Source of the DNA: Sorghum bicolor
Taxonomy: Eukaryota > Streptophyta > Magnoliopsida > Poales > Poaceae
NCBI RefSeq assembly: GCF_000003195.3
Contig: NC_012871.2
Location: 44,750,554-44,814,553, forward strand
Direction: 5' to 3'
DNA: 64,000 nt
Shown one piece after another: positions 54,607 through 64,000 of the stretch. The notes under the pieces were generated by a model, which was given only the letters and a program-made list of their open reading frames with translations, was not told where the DNA came from and did not search any database. Each line of letters begins with the position of its first letter. Within the stretch, counting starts at the first letter, position 1. The position numbers and the translations under genes were made by a program.

Positions 54607-57600
54607 CACTCCTAGTGTTAGCTTGCATGTTAACCATGAGCATTGCATCAACATAAGCATCATCATGATCACTCATAAGCATCATACCATGACCACATGT
54701 CATTGGGTGTATAAACTATGTGATTGAATTACTTATATGACTTGTTCTATGTGTGACTCATGTGTGACCAATGCACATAAGTGCACATTGTCTTCCAAAA
54801 TACTTTAATCATGTTTAGAATATCATTTTGAACAAAGTTGGTGTTGGAGTTTTCACCCAAAAATGCCCCTAAGTCATGGTTAACCCTAGGTTGACCTAGT
54901 TGACCCCCTAAACCTCTTTTCAAAGATCCTTTATGAAAACAGTGTTATAAACTTTGCATGTAAATGACATCTAAAGCAAAGTTGTAGTAAGTTTTATAAG
55001 CTACAAAAGTTGTGTTGGTGACTTTTTATGAAAATGCTTGGAACACACTCAAAATTAGCTCGCAAGGCAAAAATCAGTGTGTTTTCACACTTAGCCAAAT
55101 TTGCCTAAGTCAAAATCGACACAGTTTGCAATTAGGGTACTTGGTTGCCTTGTAGTTTGAAATCCAAGCCAAACTAGACATTGATCCTTTAAGCAATCTT
55201 GTAGAACTCGTGTAGCTCTATCCATAGGGACAAATCCAAGCAAAAACCATCGAGTGAATTGCGAGCAAAAACGTCAGCCAATTTCGAGTTTCAGTCACTA
55301 CCGACGGCGACTGAATCGAGCGACTCAGTTTCATTAGTCGCCGGCCGGTCGATGCGTGGACGCCCTGTGGCGGCGATGTCGACGGCGACCCCACCTGTCA
55401 GCCCCAACGTATCCACTTGGACACCACGATGCCACCCCGAGCGCCAGCCAACCTCATTCGCCTCCCCAGCGCTCTCTCTCCTCACCACTTCTTCCTCGGC
55501 GAGCTCCAACGTGAGTCAGCGACTCCGCCCGAGCGTTCCTCGCCGTCTCCGGCCAAGCCAGCCCACCCAGAGCTCCGCCAGAGCTTCCTCTACCCTGGTG
55601 TCACCTCCTTGGCCATTGTCAGGCGCGGGTAAGGTGGCATTGCCAAGCTCCGAGCCGTTCTTCCTCGCCGGAGTTCTGCCGAGCTCACCGGCAACGTGGC
55701 CCGGCCTCCCTACTCCACCATTTCTTCTCATTTTTGTTCCTAGAGCTTCCCCTTGACTCACTGATACTCGGCGTGAACCTCAACTGGGTCGGCATCGGCT
55801 GAGCACGACGACGTATCGCCCTCTGCGCCGCCGAGCCGCCATTCACGCCGACGAGCCCCCTAGAGCTCGGTAGAGTTAGGGTATCGTACCTCGGTAGGTC
55901 CGCCTTGGTGAGAGGTTCATGACTGTGACTTGGATTCGACCGAGACCTCGCCGTCGTCGAGATTCGCCGGCGACAAGCTCTCCCCTGTCTCTGTGTCACT
56001 GTCAAACGGGTCCCGCTGACCAGTGGGTCCCCCTGTCAGCCTCTGTCTCTCTTCCCCCTATTTCTGTTTTGGACAGATTCAATGCTGATTTGAAAAATTC
56101 ATAACTTGAGTTAGACAGATCCAATTGGAGTGATTCCAATTTTGTTAGGTTCCTGAGTTAGTCTAGTTTTTACTAAAAATATGAAACATGCCATGTTTTG
56201 ACAGAAATAAATAGTTATGATTTAATCTTTGGTAAATAGAAGGTAACTATATCTTTAGATCTATAAGTCCTGTGGCCATGCAAATTTAGGAGATTGATCT
56301 TTATGCTATGTGTAGGCTCTGATAAATTTATCATGATTGTTGGATGACTGTTGATGAAGTTATAAATATTTCTTGTTTAATTAGGAGTTTCTTGTGGTAT
56401 TTTTAATAAATAGAGTATGACTCCTCTTATGATGAAACTTGCTGAGTGATGTAATCATATTTAAACAAAGCTAAGGAAAATCTGAAATATGTTGTTTGAC
56501 ACTTTTTGATAGGGTTTCACATTTATGCCTTTAATACCATTGCTAGCTTGTCAGTTTTGTATCTCACAATCTGTATGTGCAAGAGCCATGAAAATTTTAC
56601 AGACTAACCTTGTGGTAGCCTAGATAGCTTGCTATAATTTTGTTAGAATTTTTGGAGCACTTGTGATACATGCTCATTAAATCATCTTAATAATTAAATA
56701 AATAGAAAAGGTGGTAATAAAAATGAGTTTAAACCTTCCCATGATGTTTTATGGTGTTTCTTAGACATGCTCTAGCTACTGGTGCCTTTGGTTTGAACCA
56801 TTGTTACATTCTTACTATGTGCTAAAATATTATTTGACTAACTATGCCTTGTCCAGAGCATATTCTGTGCAACTGGTAGGAGTTACTTAAGAACGGCTTG
56901 AAGATGAAGTTTGCTGGAAAACTTGTCTATAACAAACTTGTAGCTAACTTACTTATCTACCTTGTGTCCAAATTTCATGACATGTGGCTGAGTAGTTTAA
57001 AAGTTATAACTGTTACAAGTAGCTGCTGCAAAGTGCCTGTTCTCTGGATTTTCCAGAGCAGCCAGGAGACTTTGTTTTAGCCTAGTTCGGTTGAGAATCT
57101 TCCTGTGATGTCTAAAAGTGAATTGTAGGCAATGTGTTAAGCTTTACAGAAAGTGCTTACTTGCTTAGTTTGGCCAACCGATGACTAAGTTATAGCTAAA
57201 ACTTATGACTAGTTAATCTGCCCATAACACCAGTTGTTGTGTATGAGTAGCTACGGTTGATTAGCTTGTTTAGTTAGCCTCTCTACCAGAGAAGAAGTAT
57301 GCACTTACTTGTTATTTCATGATCCTCCTAATCTTATAAGCTTATGCCCATGTTTGCACCTTGTTTTATGTTCCTTTGGCTCTTCATCATGACATCATGC
57401 ATCATATGTGCATTCCCTATGTTTATCGCCTTGTCATGCATACATAGATGTACCCAAGGGCGTGACGGTCCTAGAATTCGCATCACCCGAGCCGGAGGAG
57501 CAGCAGAGGGAGCCACCTCAAAGAGAAGGAGCTGAAGAGGAGGATCTGCCAGAGTGCCCCGACCACCGTCCTTCCACCTACGTCGAAGGCAAGCCACGGA

Positions 57601-59127
57601 GCATTATAAGACTCCTACTATTTTGGTTATCATGTCCAACTGTCAATTAACAATAGTTATATATTGTTGCATTAAGTGTTAGGCGTTGATATGACAACCT
57701 TGCTGCATAAAGACTACCTTGTCCACCTTATATCTCACCTAAGTAGGTCCAGGATCGATTTGATGCTTAGCCATGCATAGCTCGGTAGAAGCCAGGTGAT
57801 TTCCTGACACCTGCGAGAGATAGGTGGATACTTGATCACGGTTGGCTATATTTGCTATCGTGGAAATAACCATGTGCTAGTAATGAATCTGAGACCGAGC
57901 GGGATAACGATAGTGAAGCAACAAGGCATGGAGGTCTTGGGTGTGAATCTATCCCCGTCTGTGTTGTTTAAGGACCGATACGCTGTACGTCCTCTTATCA
58001 TGTTGAACACATGCCTAACACTTAGTTGGCCGGATTGGTCATTCCAACCGCGAAGCCTACAAGTGCAACTCAGTCCGGATACCCCGTTCTGTATGAGTGC
58101 GCACAACGGTTGGTAGCAAGGATGTGCGGGGAGTTTATGGCATAAGACCGAGGTGTCAAGTTAGAGCCCTGACCTTGGCAGATTGGCGGTCCCTTGGGGT
58201 GCGTCGCCGTACGAACCCACGAATTGGTCCGAAGTTGTGCTAAAGGTGATCTGAGCTGCCCTCGCGAGGTATGCTTGGATGAGTGCTAGGAATACCTCTC
58301 CAGCTGGATAGGAATCGATTCGAATTGCCGTCTCTCCCGGATAGTGAGAACTTGACTCGAGCAGTGGCAACGTAGAATTCACTAAATATACTTAATGGTT
58401 ATAAAGAGAATTTTGATGGCTATGTGATAATCTAGATATAGTTATTATTGTGATGCTTAATACTCAAGTGTATGCTTAGAATAGGTGCTAATCTAGTGGA
58501 TAGCTGATCTAAGTAATTAATTTGCTGCTGAAAATGTTATAAATGTATACTAAAAAATTAAAGCTTTTATGCAAAATGTGAGTCAAACCAGCTCACAAAT
58601 GTTAGCCTTGCATACTCCTTGGTGTCACTTTATTTCTGGTTTATGACGGGTAAGTCTAGCTGAGTACATTCTCGTACTTAGGGTTTTATTTACCCTTGTT
58701 GCAGATGATGTCGTGTATCACGGCTACTGTGCTAACTGTCACCATCCGGCTGCGGATGATGAGTAGATCTCGGGCAAGATCACCTCTTGTATCTTCAGTT
58801 GTGCTTTTGTTGGGATGATCATGGAGCTAGCATGTAATTAAACTGAGCGTGTGTTGTTTCAAAACTACTTTGCTTCCGCTACTGAACCTTGTTGTAATAA
58901 CTCTATTTGAACTCCGATGTGTTTGTAAAACTATGTTCTGTGTTGGATGTTGTAATCTGTGATGGAGATGCTTGATCAAGTACGGTCTTGGTTGTATGTT
59001 GGTTGAATCGAGATCTTTTGAGGTTTCGTCGGACTACCGGGTTTATATGGGTTTAGGTCCATTGGCTTGACTTCTTCTGTGGTCGCTAATTCACTTGAAT
59101 TCTTATAAATTGGACGGTTCCGTTACA
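54602..59127 (+). repeat. 3' LTR of Tek-D (4526 bp)
   Basis: TGTAACACTCCTAGTG at 54602 to GGTTCCGTTACA at 59127, with matching TGTAAC/GTTACA termini. A GC-rich block at 55290-56050 has several overlapping chance frames (for example plus 55259-55756); the rest is A/T-rich. The last 2.4 kb matches, inverted, the Tek-F LTR at 7817-13061. I see no gene in it. Confidence 0.8.
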
Positions 59128-59139
59128 CCTTTGCTCCCC

Positions 59140-59417
59140 ACAAGACACGTTTTGTAAAGAACAATGGCCAGTATTGCAAAGCTTGCAAGCAAGTTGGTCA
59201 CCTAGAGCAACAATACATGAACAAGAAATCCAAAGCTAATGTATCCTCAATTAAGCTTAATTCATTCTATGTGCTTACCAATGATACAAAAGGTGTTCAT
59301 GCTAAGTTCATTGGTGCACCATGGATGGGCTCAAAGAAGAAAGCCATTTGGGTACCAAAGAGCTTAGTTGCTAACCTTGGAGGACATAATCAAGTTTGGG
59401 TACCTAAAAAGAATTGA
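59140..59417 (+). pseudogene. gag: Cop-H gag, nucleocapsid end
   Basis: Begins next to the Tek-D LTR, so the 5' part is missing. The zinc knuckle reads YCKACKQVGHLEQQY: the last Cys of CCHC is replaced by Tyr. WVPKSLVANLGGHNQVWVPK follows, usual before the protease of SIRE-like Copia elements. Stop TGA at 59415-59417, then a frame change into pol. Confidence 0.75.
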
Positions 59418-61095
59418 TCTTGTCTTGTAGGTCAATTACAAAGCCGGAGGAAGGCATTGGGTGCTTGATAGTGGGTGCACTCATCATATGATCGGAGAGT
59501 CTTGTATGTTCAAATCAATTAATACAAATCAAAATGGTGGCTTTAATTCTATCACCTTCGGCAACAACAAGAAAGACAAGGTCAAGGGGCTTGGTAAAAT
59601 TGCTATCTCAAATGATATGAGCATATCAAATGTGTTGCCAGTTGAGAGCCTTGATTTCAATCTGTTGTCAATTGCTCAACTTTGTGACCTTGGTTTCAAG
59701 TGCATCTTTGGTAGTGATGATGTTGAGGTGGTTAGTGTTGATGGATCAAACTTGATATTCAAAGGATTTAGACATGGTAGTTTATACTTGGTTGATTTCA
59801 ATGATAGTGACACTCAATTGACTTCTTGCCTAATTAGCAAATCAAGTTTGGGTTGGTTGTGGCATAGAAGGCTTGGTCATGTCGGAATGAAACAATTGAA
59901 CAAACTATTGAGGCATGACTTAGTTAGAGGCTTGAAGGATGTCACTTTTGAGAAAAATAAACCATGTAGTGCTTGTCAAGCCGGAAAGCAAGTTGGAAAT
60001 GCACATCCTAAGAAAAGTGAAATGAGCACATCAAAGGCATTTGAGTTATTGCACATGGATTTGTTTGGGCCAACTACATACACTAACATTTTTGGCAACA
60101 AGTATGGATTTGTGATAGTAGATGACTACACTAGATACACTTGGGTGTTCTTTCTCTATGACAAGAGTGATGTTTATGATCTATTCAAGTCTTTTGTCAA
60201 GAGGGTGCAAAATGAATTTGAAACTACTTTCAAGAAGATTAGAAGTGACAATGGTAGTGAGTTCAAGAACACAAGAATTGAGGAATTGTGTGATGATCTT
60301 GGCATTGGACATCAATTCTCTCCAACATACACTCCTCAATCCAATGGTGTAGTTGAAAGAAAGAATAGAACCTTGATTGACATGGATAGATCAATGCTTA
60401 GTGAATATAATGTTAGTCATTCATTTTGAAGTGAAGCTATCAACACGGCTTGCTATTGTAGCAACCGTCTCTATTGCCATGGGAAGCTTGGGAAGACACC
60501 ATATGAGCTATTGAATGGAAGAAAGCCCAACATTGCATACTTTAGAGTATTTGGTTGCAAATGCTACATTCTCAAGAAGGGCACTAGATTGAGCAAGTTT
60601 GAGAAGAAATGTGATGAAGGGTTCTTTGTTGGTTATTCCACCACAAGCAAGGCATATAGAGTTCGAAACTTGGCAAATGGCACAATGGAAGAAGTCCATG
60701 GTGTGGAATTTGATGAAACCGAGGGATCTCAAAGTGAAGCTCAAAATCTTGATGATGTGAGAGGAGAACAATTGGTAAATGCAATGAAGAACATGGATGT
60801 AGGTGACATAAGGCCAAGGCAAGTTGATGATGATAGTGACATTCACATGATCAATCAAGAAGTGCAAATTGATACAAATCAAGCTAGTACTAGTGGCTCT
60901 CATGATGATGATCAAAATCAAAGTCAAGCAAGTGGAAGTAATCAACTCCCAATACTCCAACCTACAAGCATAGCAAGAGAACATCCATTGGATCAAGTCA
61001 TTGGTGGTATTCAAAGTGGTGTACAAACAAGATCAAGACTAGCATCCTTTTGTGAGCACTATTCATTGTCTCATTTGAAGAACCAAAGAGAATAG
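59418..61095 (+). pseudogene. pol: Cop-H protease and integrase
   Basis: The protease active site is HWVLDSGCTHHM near 59460. The integrase zinc domain is HRRLGHVGMKQLN...CSACQAGK, and the core has LHMDLFGPT, IRSDNGSEF and NGVVERKNRTL (D, D, E all kept). Order protease, integrase, RT is Copia. A TGA at 60427 (a Trp codon by context) breaks the frame, which continues unshifted through FRVFGCKCYILKKG and an Asp/Gln/Ser-rich linker to a stop at 61095. SIRE/Maximus lineage by style. Confidence 0.85.
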
Positions 61096-62190
61096 AAGAT
61101 GCATTGAAGGATTTCGATTGGGTAAATGCCATGCTTGAAGAGTTGAACAACTTCACAAGAAATCAAGTGTGGGAGCTTGTTGAGAGGCCAAAGAACTACA
61201 ATGTGATTGGTACCAAGTGGGTCTTTAGAAACAAGCAAGATCAAGATGGTGTAGTTGTGAGAAACAAAGCAAGATTAGTAGCACAAGGCTATATTTAAGT
61301 TGAAGGTCTTGACTTTGGAGAAACTTATGCACCGGTTGCAAGATTGGAGGCAATTAGAATCCTATTAGCCTATGCTTGTGCCCACAACATCAAGCTATAT
61401 CAAATGGATGTGAAGAGTGCATTTCTCAATGGATACATAAATGAGTTGGTTTATGTTGAACAACCTCTCAGTTTTGAAGATGACAAGAAACTCAACCATG
61501 TTTACAAGCTCAAGAAGGCATTGTATGGTTTGAAGCAAGCACCTAGAGCATGGTATGAAAGATTGAGAGATTTTCTTCTCTCTAAAGGGTTCAAGATGGG
61601 AAAGGTTGACACTACTCTCTTCACTAAGAAGCTAGGCAATGACTTGTTTGTGTTGCAAATCTATGTTGATGATATCATCTTTGGATCAACCAATCAAGAC
61701 TTTTGTGAAGAGTTTGGAAGAATGATGACAAATGAATTTGAGATGTCCATGATTGGAGAGCTTAGTTACTTCCTTGGTCTACAAATCAAGCAAATGAAGA
61801 ATGGCACCTTTGTGAGTCAAGGCAAGTACATCAAGGACATGATCAAGAAGTTTGGGTTGCAAGAAGCTAAACCAATGAGCACACCTATGGGCACAAATGA
61901 TCAATTAGGTAATGATGCAAGTGGCAATATGGTAGACCAAAAGCTATACCGATCTATGATTGGAAGATTGCTCTATGTCACCGCATCAAGGCCGAATGTG
62001 ATGTTTAGTGTGTGCAAATGTGCAAGATACCAAGCTTCACCTAGAGAAAGTCACTTAAAGGCATCCAAAAGAGTATTGAGATATCTCAAAGGCACTCATA
62101 ATATTGGATTATGGTATCCCAAGGGGTCTAACTTTGAGTTGATTGGATATTCGGACTCCGATTATGGTAGATGCAAGATTGATAGTGATA
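61080..62190 (+). pseudogene. pol: Cop-H reverse transcriptase and start of RNase H
   Basis: In another frame from the integrase: DALKDFDWVNAMLEELNNF, VIGTKWVFRNKQD, a TAA at 61296, then FGETYAPVARLEAIRILLAY, QMDVKSAFLNGY, LYGLKQAPRAWYERL and the catalytic LQIYVDDIIFGS (near 61665). The connection domain ends with ASKRVLRYLKGTHNIGLWY and the RNase H start GYSDSDYGRCK. The rest of RNase H is missing; unrelated sequence is joined in frame near 62190. Confidence 0.85.
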
Positions 62191-62192
62191 TG

Positions 62193-62675
62193 ACCACACC
62201 AGCAAGCAAGATGTCACAAGCTCCAAGTCAAGCTACAACTACTCAAGTTTTACCTACACCGACACCGGCTCAAGTCATCGATGGACCGGTTACACGTAGT
62301 CGTGCAAACAAGCTACAACAAGAGGTCCACGTGCTACTTTGTGGGATACATTTTAACATTAATGAGAATTATATACTACCTAAGTGTTCTACCTTGATTG
62401 TACTCAGGTATATAGAAGAAGAGAAGGATGAATCAGACCTTGAAGAACGAACCAGTGCAAGTCCTAGAAGACACGTAAAAAACGGACCAGTGGAAGTCAA
62501 AAACGGACCAGTGGAAGTCAAAAACGGACCAGTGCAAAGAAATCTTTATAACTTTTTACTCACAAAAGCTATGAAGGTCCATGAACACTTGATGGAAAGC
62601 TTGACGAGTCTACATTCCAATGCATCTAGTGGCAACCAGTTTGGATACTCCATATTACCTGCAAACCAGAATTAG
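62193..62675 (+). pseudogene. Foreign polyprotein tail joined to Cop-H
   Basis: About 160 codons continue the Copia frame without a stop but look unrelated to Copia: Ser/Thr/Pro/Gln-rich, then IDGPVTRSRANKLQQEVHVLL and a repeated KNGPVEV motif. The GPxTRxRAxxLQQEV phrase is, from memory, common at the C-terminus of grass gypsy polyproteins just before the 3' LTR. The stop at 62673 is followed by an LTR-like stretch, which fits. It is probably the tail of Gyp-J or a related element brought next to Cop-H by deletion. Confidence 0.5.
62479..62536 (+). repeat. 21-bp tandem repeat in the polyprotein tail
   Basis: Two full and one partial copy of a unit encoding KNGPVEV (62479-62499, 62500-62520, 62521-62536). 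The copies are identical, so the expansion is recent or the array is being homogenised. Confidence 0.85.
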
Positions 62676-63402
62676 TACTGACTGCTCAGAAGGTCAAGAG
62701 TCTGTCATGACAGAAAGTTAGTACAACTTGCCGTGCAAAACTGTACCAATCTCCAAGGTTTCTTGGTGCATGGCATACATTGCTGGAAAGCTCTTGGAGT
62801 CTAGTTTCACACCCAAGAAATGGTTCATCATTTGGACTTCCCAATAAAAAGTTATGGTCAGTTTATTGGAAACTGCTTTGGAGGCCAATAGTCACGCGAA
62901 GCCAGTTCGGGAATCCATTCCGAGGGGACCTTTCACATTGCCTTCCCCTAGAAACTCTATTTTGTTTTCATACCTATCTAGGAGGGTTGTTCCTAGTATA
63001 AATATCCCCTACCTCTAAGCTATCAGTAACCTTTGATCATTTGATAAACTACATGATATTGCAGCCGCGCTGCTGAGTGCCTTACTCAACCTTTGTTCTT
63101 TCTTGTTCTTCATGGACTTGTGAAGTGAATCCTCTGGGTTCCCCTACTTCGTGCTCTACGGCTTCCGTTTGGCTGCGCCGTATTGTGTGGATTAGTTCCG
63201 GATTGTGGTTCTGCGGTCGTTCGGAGATCGAGTCGAAGTCTTCGCGGTTTCGGTGGCTCTCTCCCCGTCGCTTGGTCGCATCCAACCTTTGTCAGGTATA
63301 AAGCTAGTTACCCGCTGTTCACAGCAAGTTATCCTTGTTCTTTTGATCTACTGTCATGAAGATCGGGCCACCGTAGCACCGATTCATATTGGTACCCTAT
63401 CA
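62676..63402 (+). repeat. LTR (end well defined, start uncertain) of Gyp-J
   Basis: The region ends ACCCTATCA at 63402, two bases before an initiator-Met-like primer site, so it is a 5' LTR in plus orientation. The start is not clear; TGTCATGACAG at about 62702 is a candidate. The middle (63120-63290) is GC-rich. No gene is seen. Confidence 0.5.
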
Positions 63403-63404
63403 AC

Positions 63405-63416
63405 TGGTATCAAAGC
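63405..63416 (+). other. Primer-binding site of Gyp-J (initiator-Met type)
   Basis: TGGTATCAAAGC, one mismatch from TGGTATCAGAGC, two bases after the LTR end. Confidence 0.65.
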
Positions 63417-64000
63417 TTTCGTTGTCACGGTAGGTCTCACAATCATCTACATATCTACCTTTAGTTTATCTATCGTTTGTTACTGATCTGTTCATCACCT
63501 ATAGTCCACTGAAAAAGCCACAATAAAATCCTAAAGCCCTTTGTCGGTACTGTTATCTTGTGTTTTTGTGTTCGTCGAGTTGCTAGTCACCCTCTTTATA
63601 TATATTGTGTTGTGTTTCATTTGTTATCCGCACCCCTGTTAGTAAAAAAAAGAAAGAGTTCAAAAAAAAAGTTAGAGAAAAAAAATTCAGAGAAAAGAAA
63701 AGAGAAAGAACAGAAAAAGTAGAAGAAGAGGAAAGGGGTTGTATTGTGGTTTGCACACTGAAAATTCAGTTTACACATTCAGATTCTTGGTGATTTATAT
63801 ACCAGCAACATTAAATCTTGTGAGCACATCAAACCACTTGAGTTTCAGTACCGTAGCCTCCCTTGTTTAAGCCACCTATAGCTCCACCAAAAACTGAAAC
63901 CAGGACATTTGACTCGTAATCCTTGCGACCTCGGAATCACTTCTGTTGATCTGCTACACTAGCATAATTCACTGTCCTTGAGAACAGGAAAGAGCATTGG
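63417..64000 (+). mobile_element. Gyp-J: leader of a plus-strand LTR retrotransposon, continuing right
   Basis: Untranslated leader after the primer site, including a very A-rich purine run at 63640-63740. The frame 63605-63793 through it (Lys/Glu-rich) is a composition artefact. gag should begin beyond the window. Confidence 0.5.

Larger units (their letters stand above)
33229..59127 (+). mobile_element. Tek-D: Tekay-type chromovirus, split by Ath-E, 5' LTR lost
   Basis: Gag and pol run from 33287 to 36731, are interrupted by Ath-E, and resume at about 53866 with the end of integrase, a chromodomain-like tail, polypurine tract and a 4.5 kb 3' LTR ending at 59127. RT, RNase H and integrase order is Ty3/gypsy. 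The C-terminal domain, TGTAACAC LTR start and very long LTR fit Tekay/Del. The 5' LTR and leader are missing at the joint with Ath-C. The region to the right (Copia) was the insertion target. Confidence 0.85.

Noticed and set aside
55259..56005. Ser/Pro/Arg-rich frames on both strands in the Tek-D LTR
   Set aside because: They lie within an LTR in a GC-rich block open in several frames; no conserved domain, no splice structure.
63640..63740. A-rich run as a LINE or SINE poly-A tail
   Set aside because: It is a mixed A/G purine run within an element leader after a primer site, with no target duplication or upstream LINE sequence.

Overview
The window is intergenic DNA of a large, repeat-rich plant genome, almost certainly a grass. 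The LTR families, the tRNA-Asp and initiator-Met primer sites, the Tat/Athila/Tekay gypsy lineages, a SIRE-like Copia element and a Helitron with a TCTCTACTA start and CTAG end all point that way. A panicoid (sorghum, sugarcane or maize type) is a low-confidence guess. I find no intact host gene. Essentially all 64 kb is transposable elements inserted into one another.

Layout, left to right. (1) 1-3579: 5' part of a minus-strand Tat-lineage gypsy element (Tat-1: LTR, primer site, gag, protease; pol lies outside the window). It is inserted in the end of an Athila-type LTR (Ath-Z, 3580-3973). (2) 3974-13061: pieces of a minus-strand Tekay-like element (Tek-F): an LTR start, a gene-free 3.2 kb stretch, an initiator-Met primer site and an LTR broken by a 2.85 kb Helitron (Hel-1, 9196-12045). 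(3) 13062-28051: Ath-B, a minus-strand Athila-type element. Its 3' LTR was split by Ath-A (13678-22877, complete, target duplication TCCGG), which itself holds a solo-LTR-like insertion. (4) 28052-33228: Ath-C, plus strand, gag plus two protease domains, 3' end lost. (5) 33229-59127: Tek-D, a chromovirus split by Ath-E (36732 to about 53869). Ath-E is in turn split by Ath-G (40246-49431, complete, target duplication GCCAT). (6) 59128-64000: a decayed Copia element, joined in frame to the end of another polyprotein, then an LTR, a primer site and the leader of a further plus-strand element.

How the parts relate. Ath-A, -B, -C, -E and -G share LTR architecture (TGTTGACGG start, tRNA-Asp primer site, GGGCGCCC boxes, TATA box). 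Ath-A, -B, -C and -E also share long non-coding 3' regions, and one hairpin module of these is present in Ath-G too. Only Ath-G has reverse transcriptase, RNase H and integrase. The others carry Gag or Gag plus protease and look like a non-autonomous cohort. Within it, two unrelated Gag types and protease modules have been swapped onto the same 3' region. Ath-G also has an intact 208-codon reading frame after pol with its own apparent promoter.

Almost every transposon gene is broken by stops or frameshifts, so these are fossils. The most interesting leads are base-paired RNA elements conserved between autonomous and non-autonomous copies, tandem protease domains, 21-bp-spaced GC palindromes in the LTRs and before the Ath-G extra gene, and LTRs that have swallowed their own primer-binding site. 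All family assignments come from reading motifs by eye; no database search was run.
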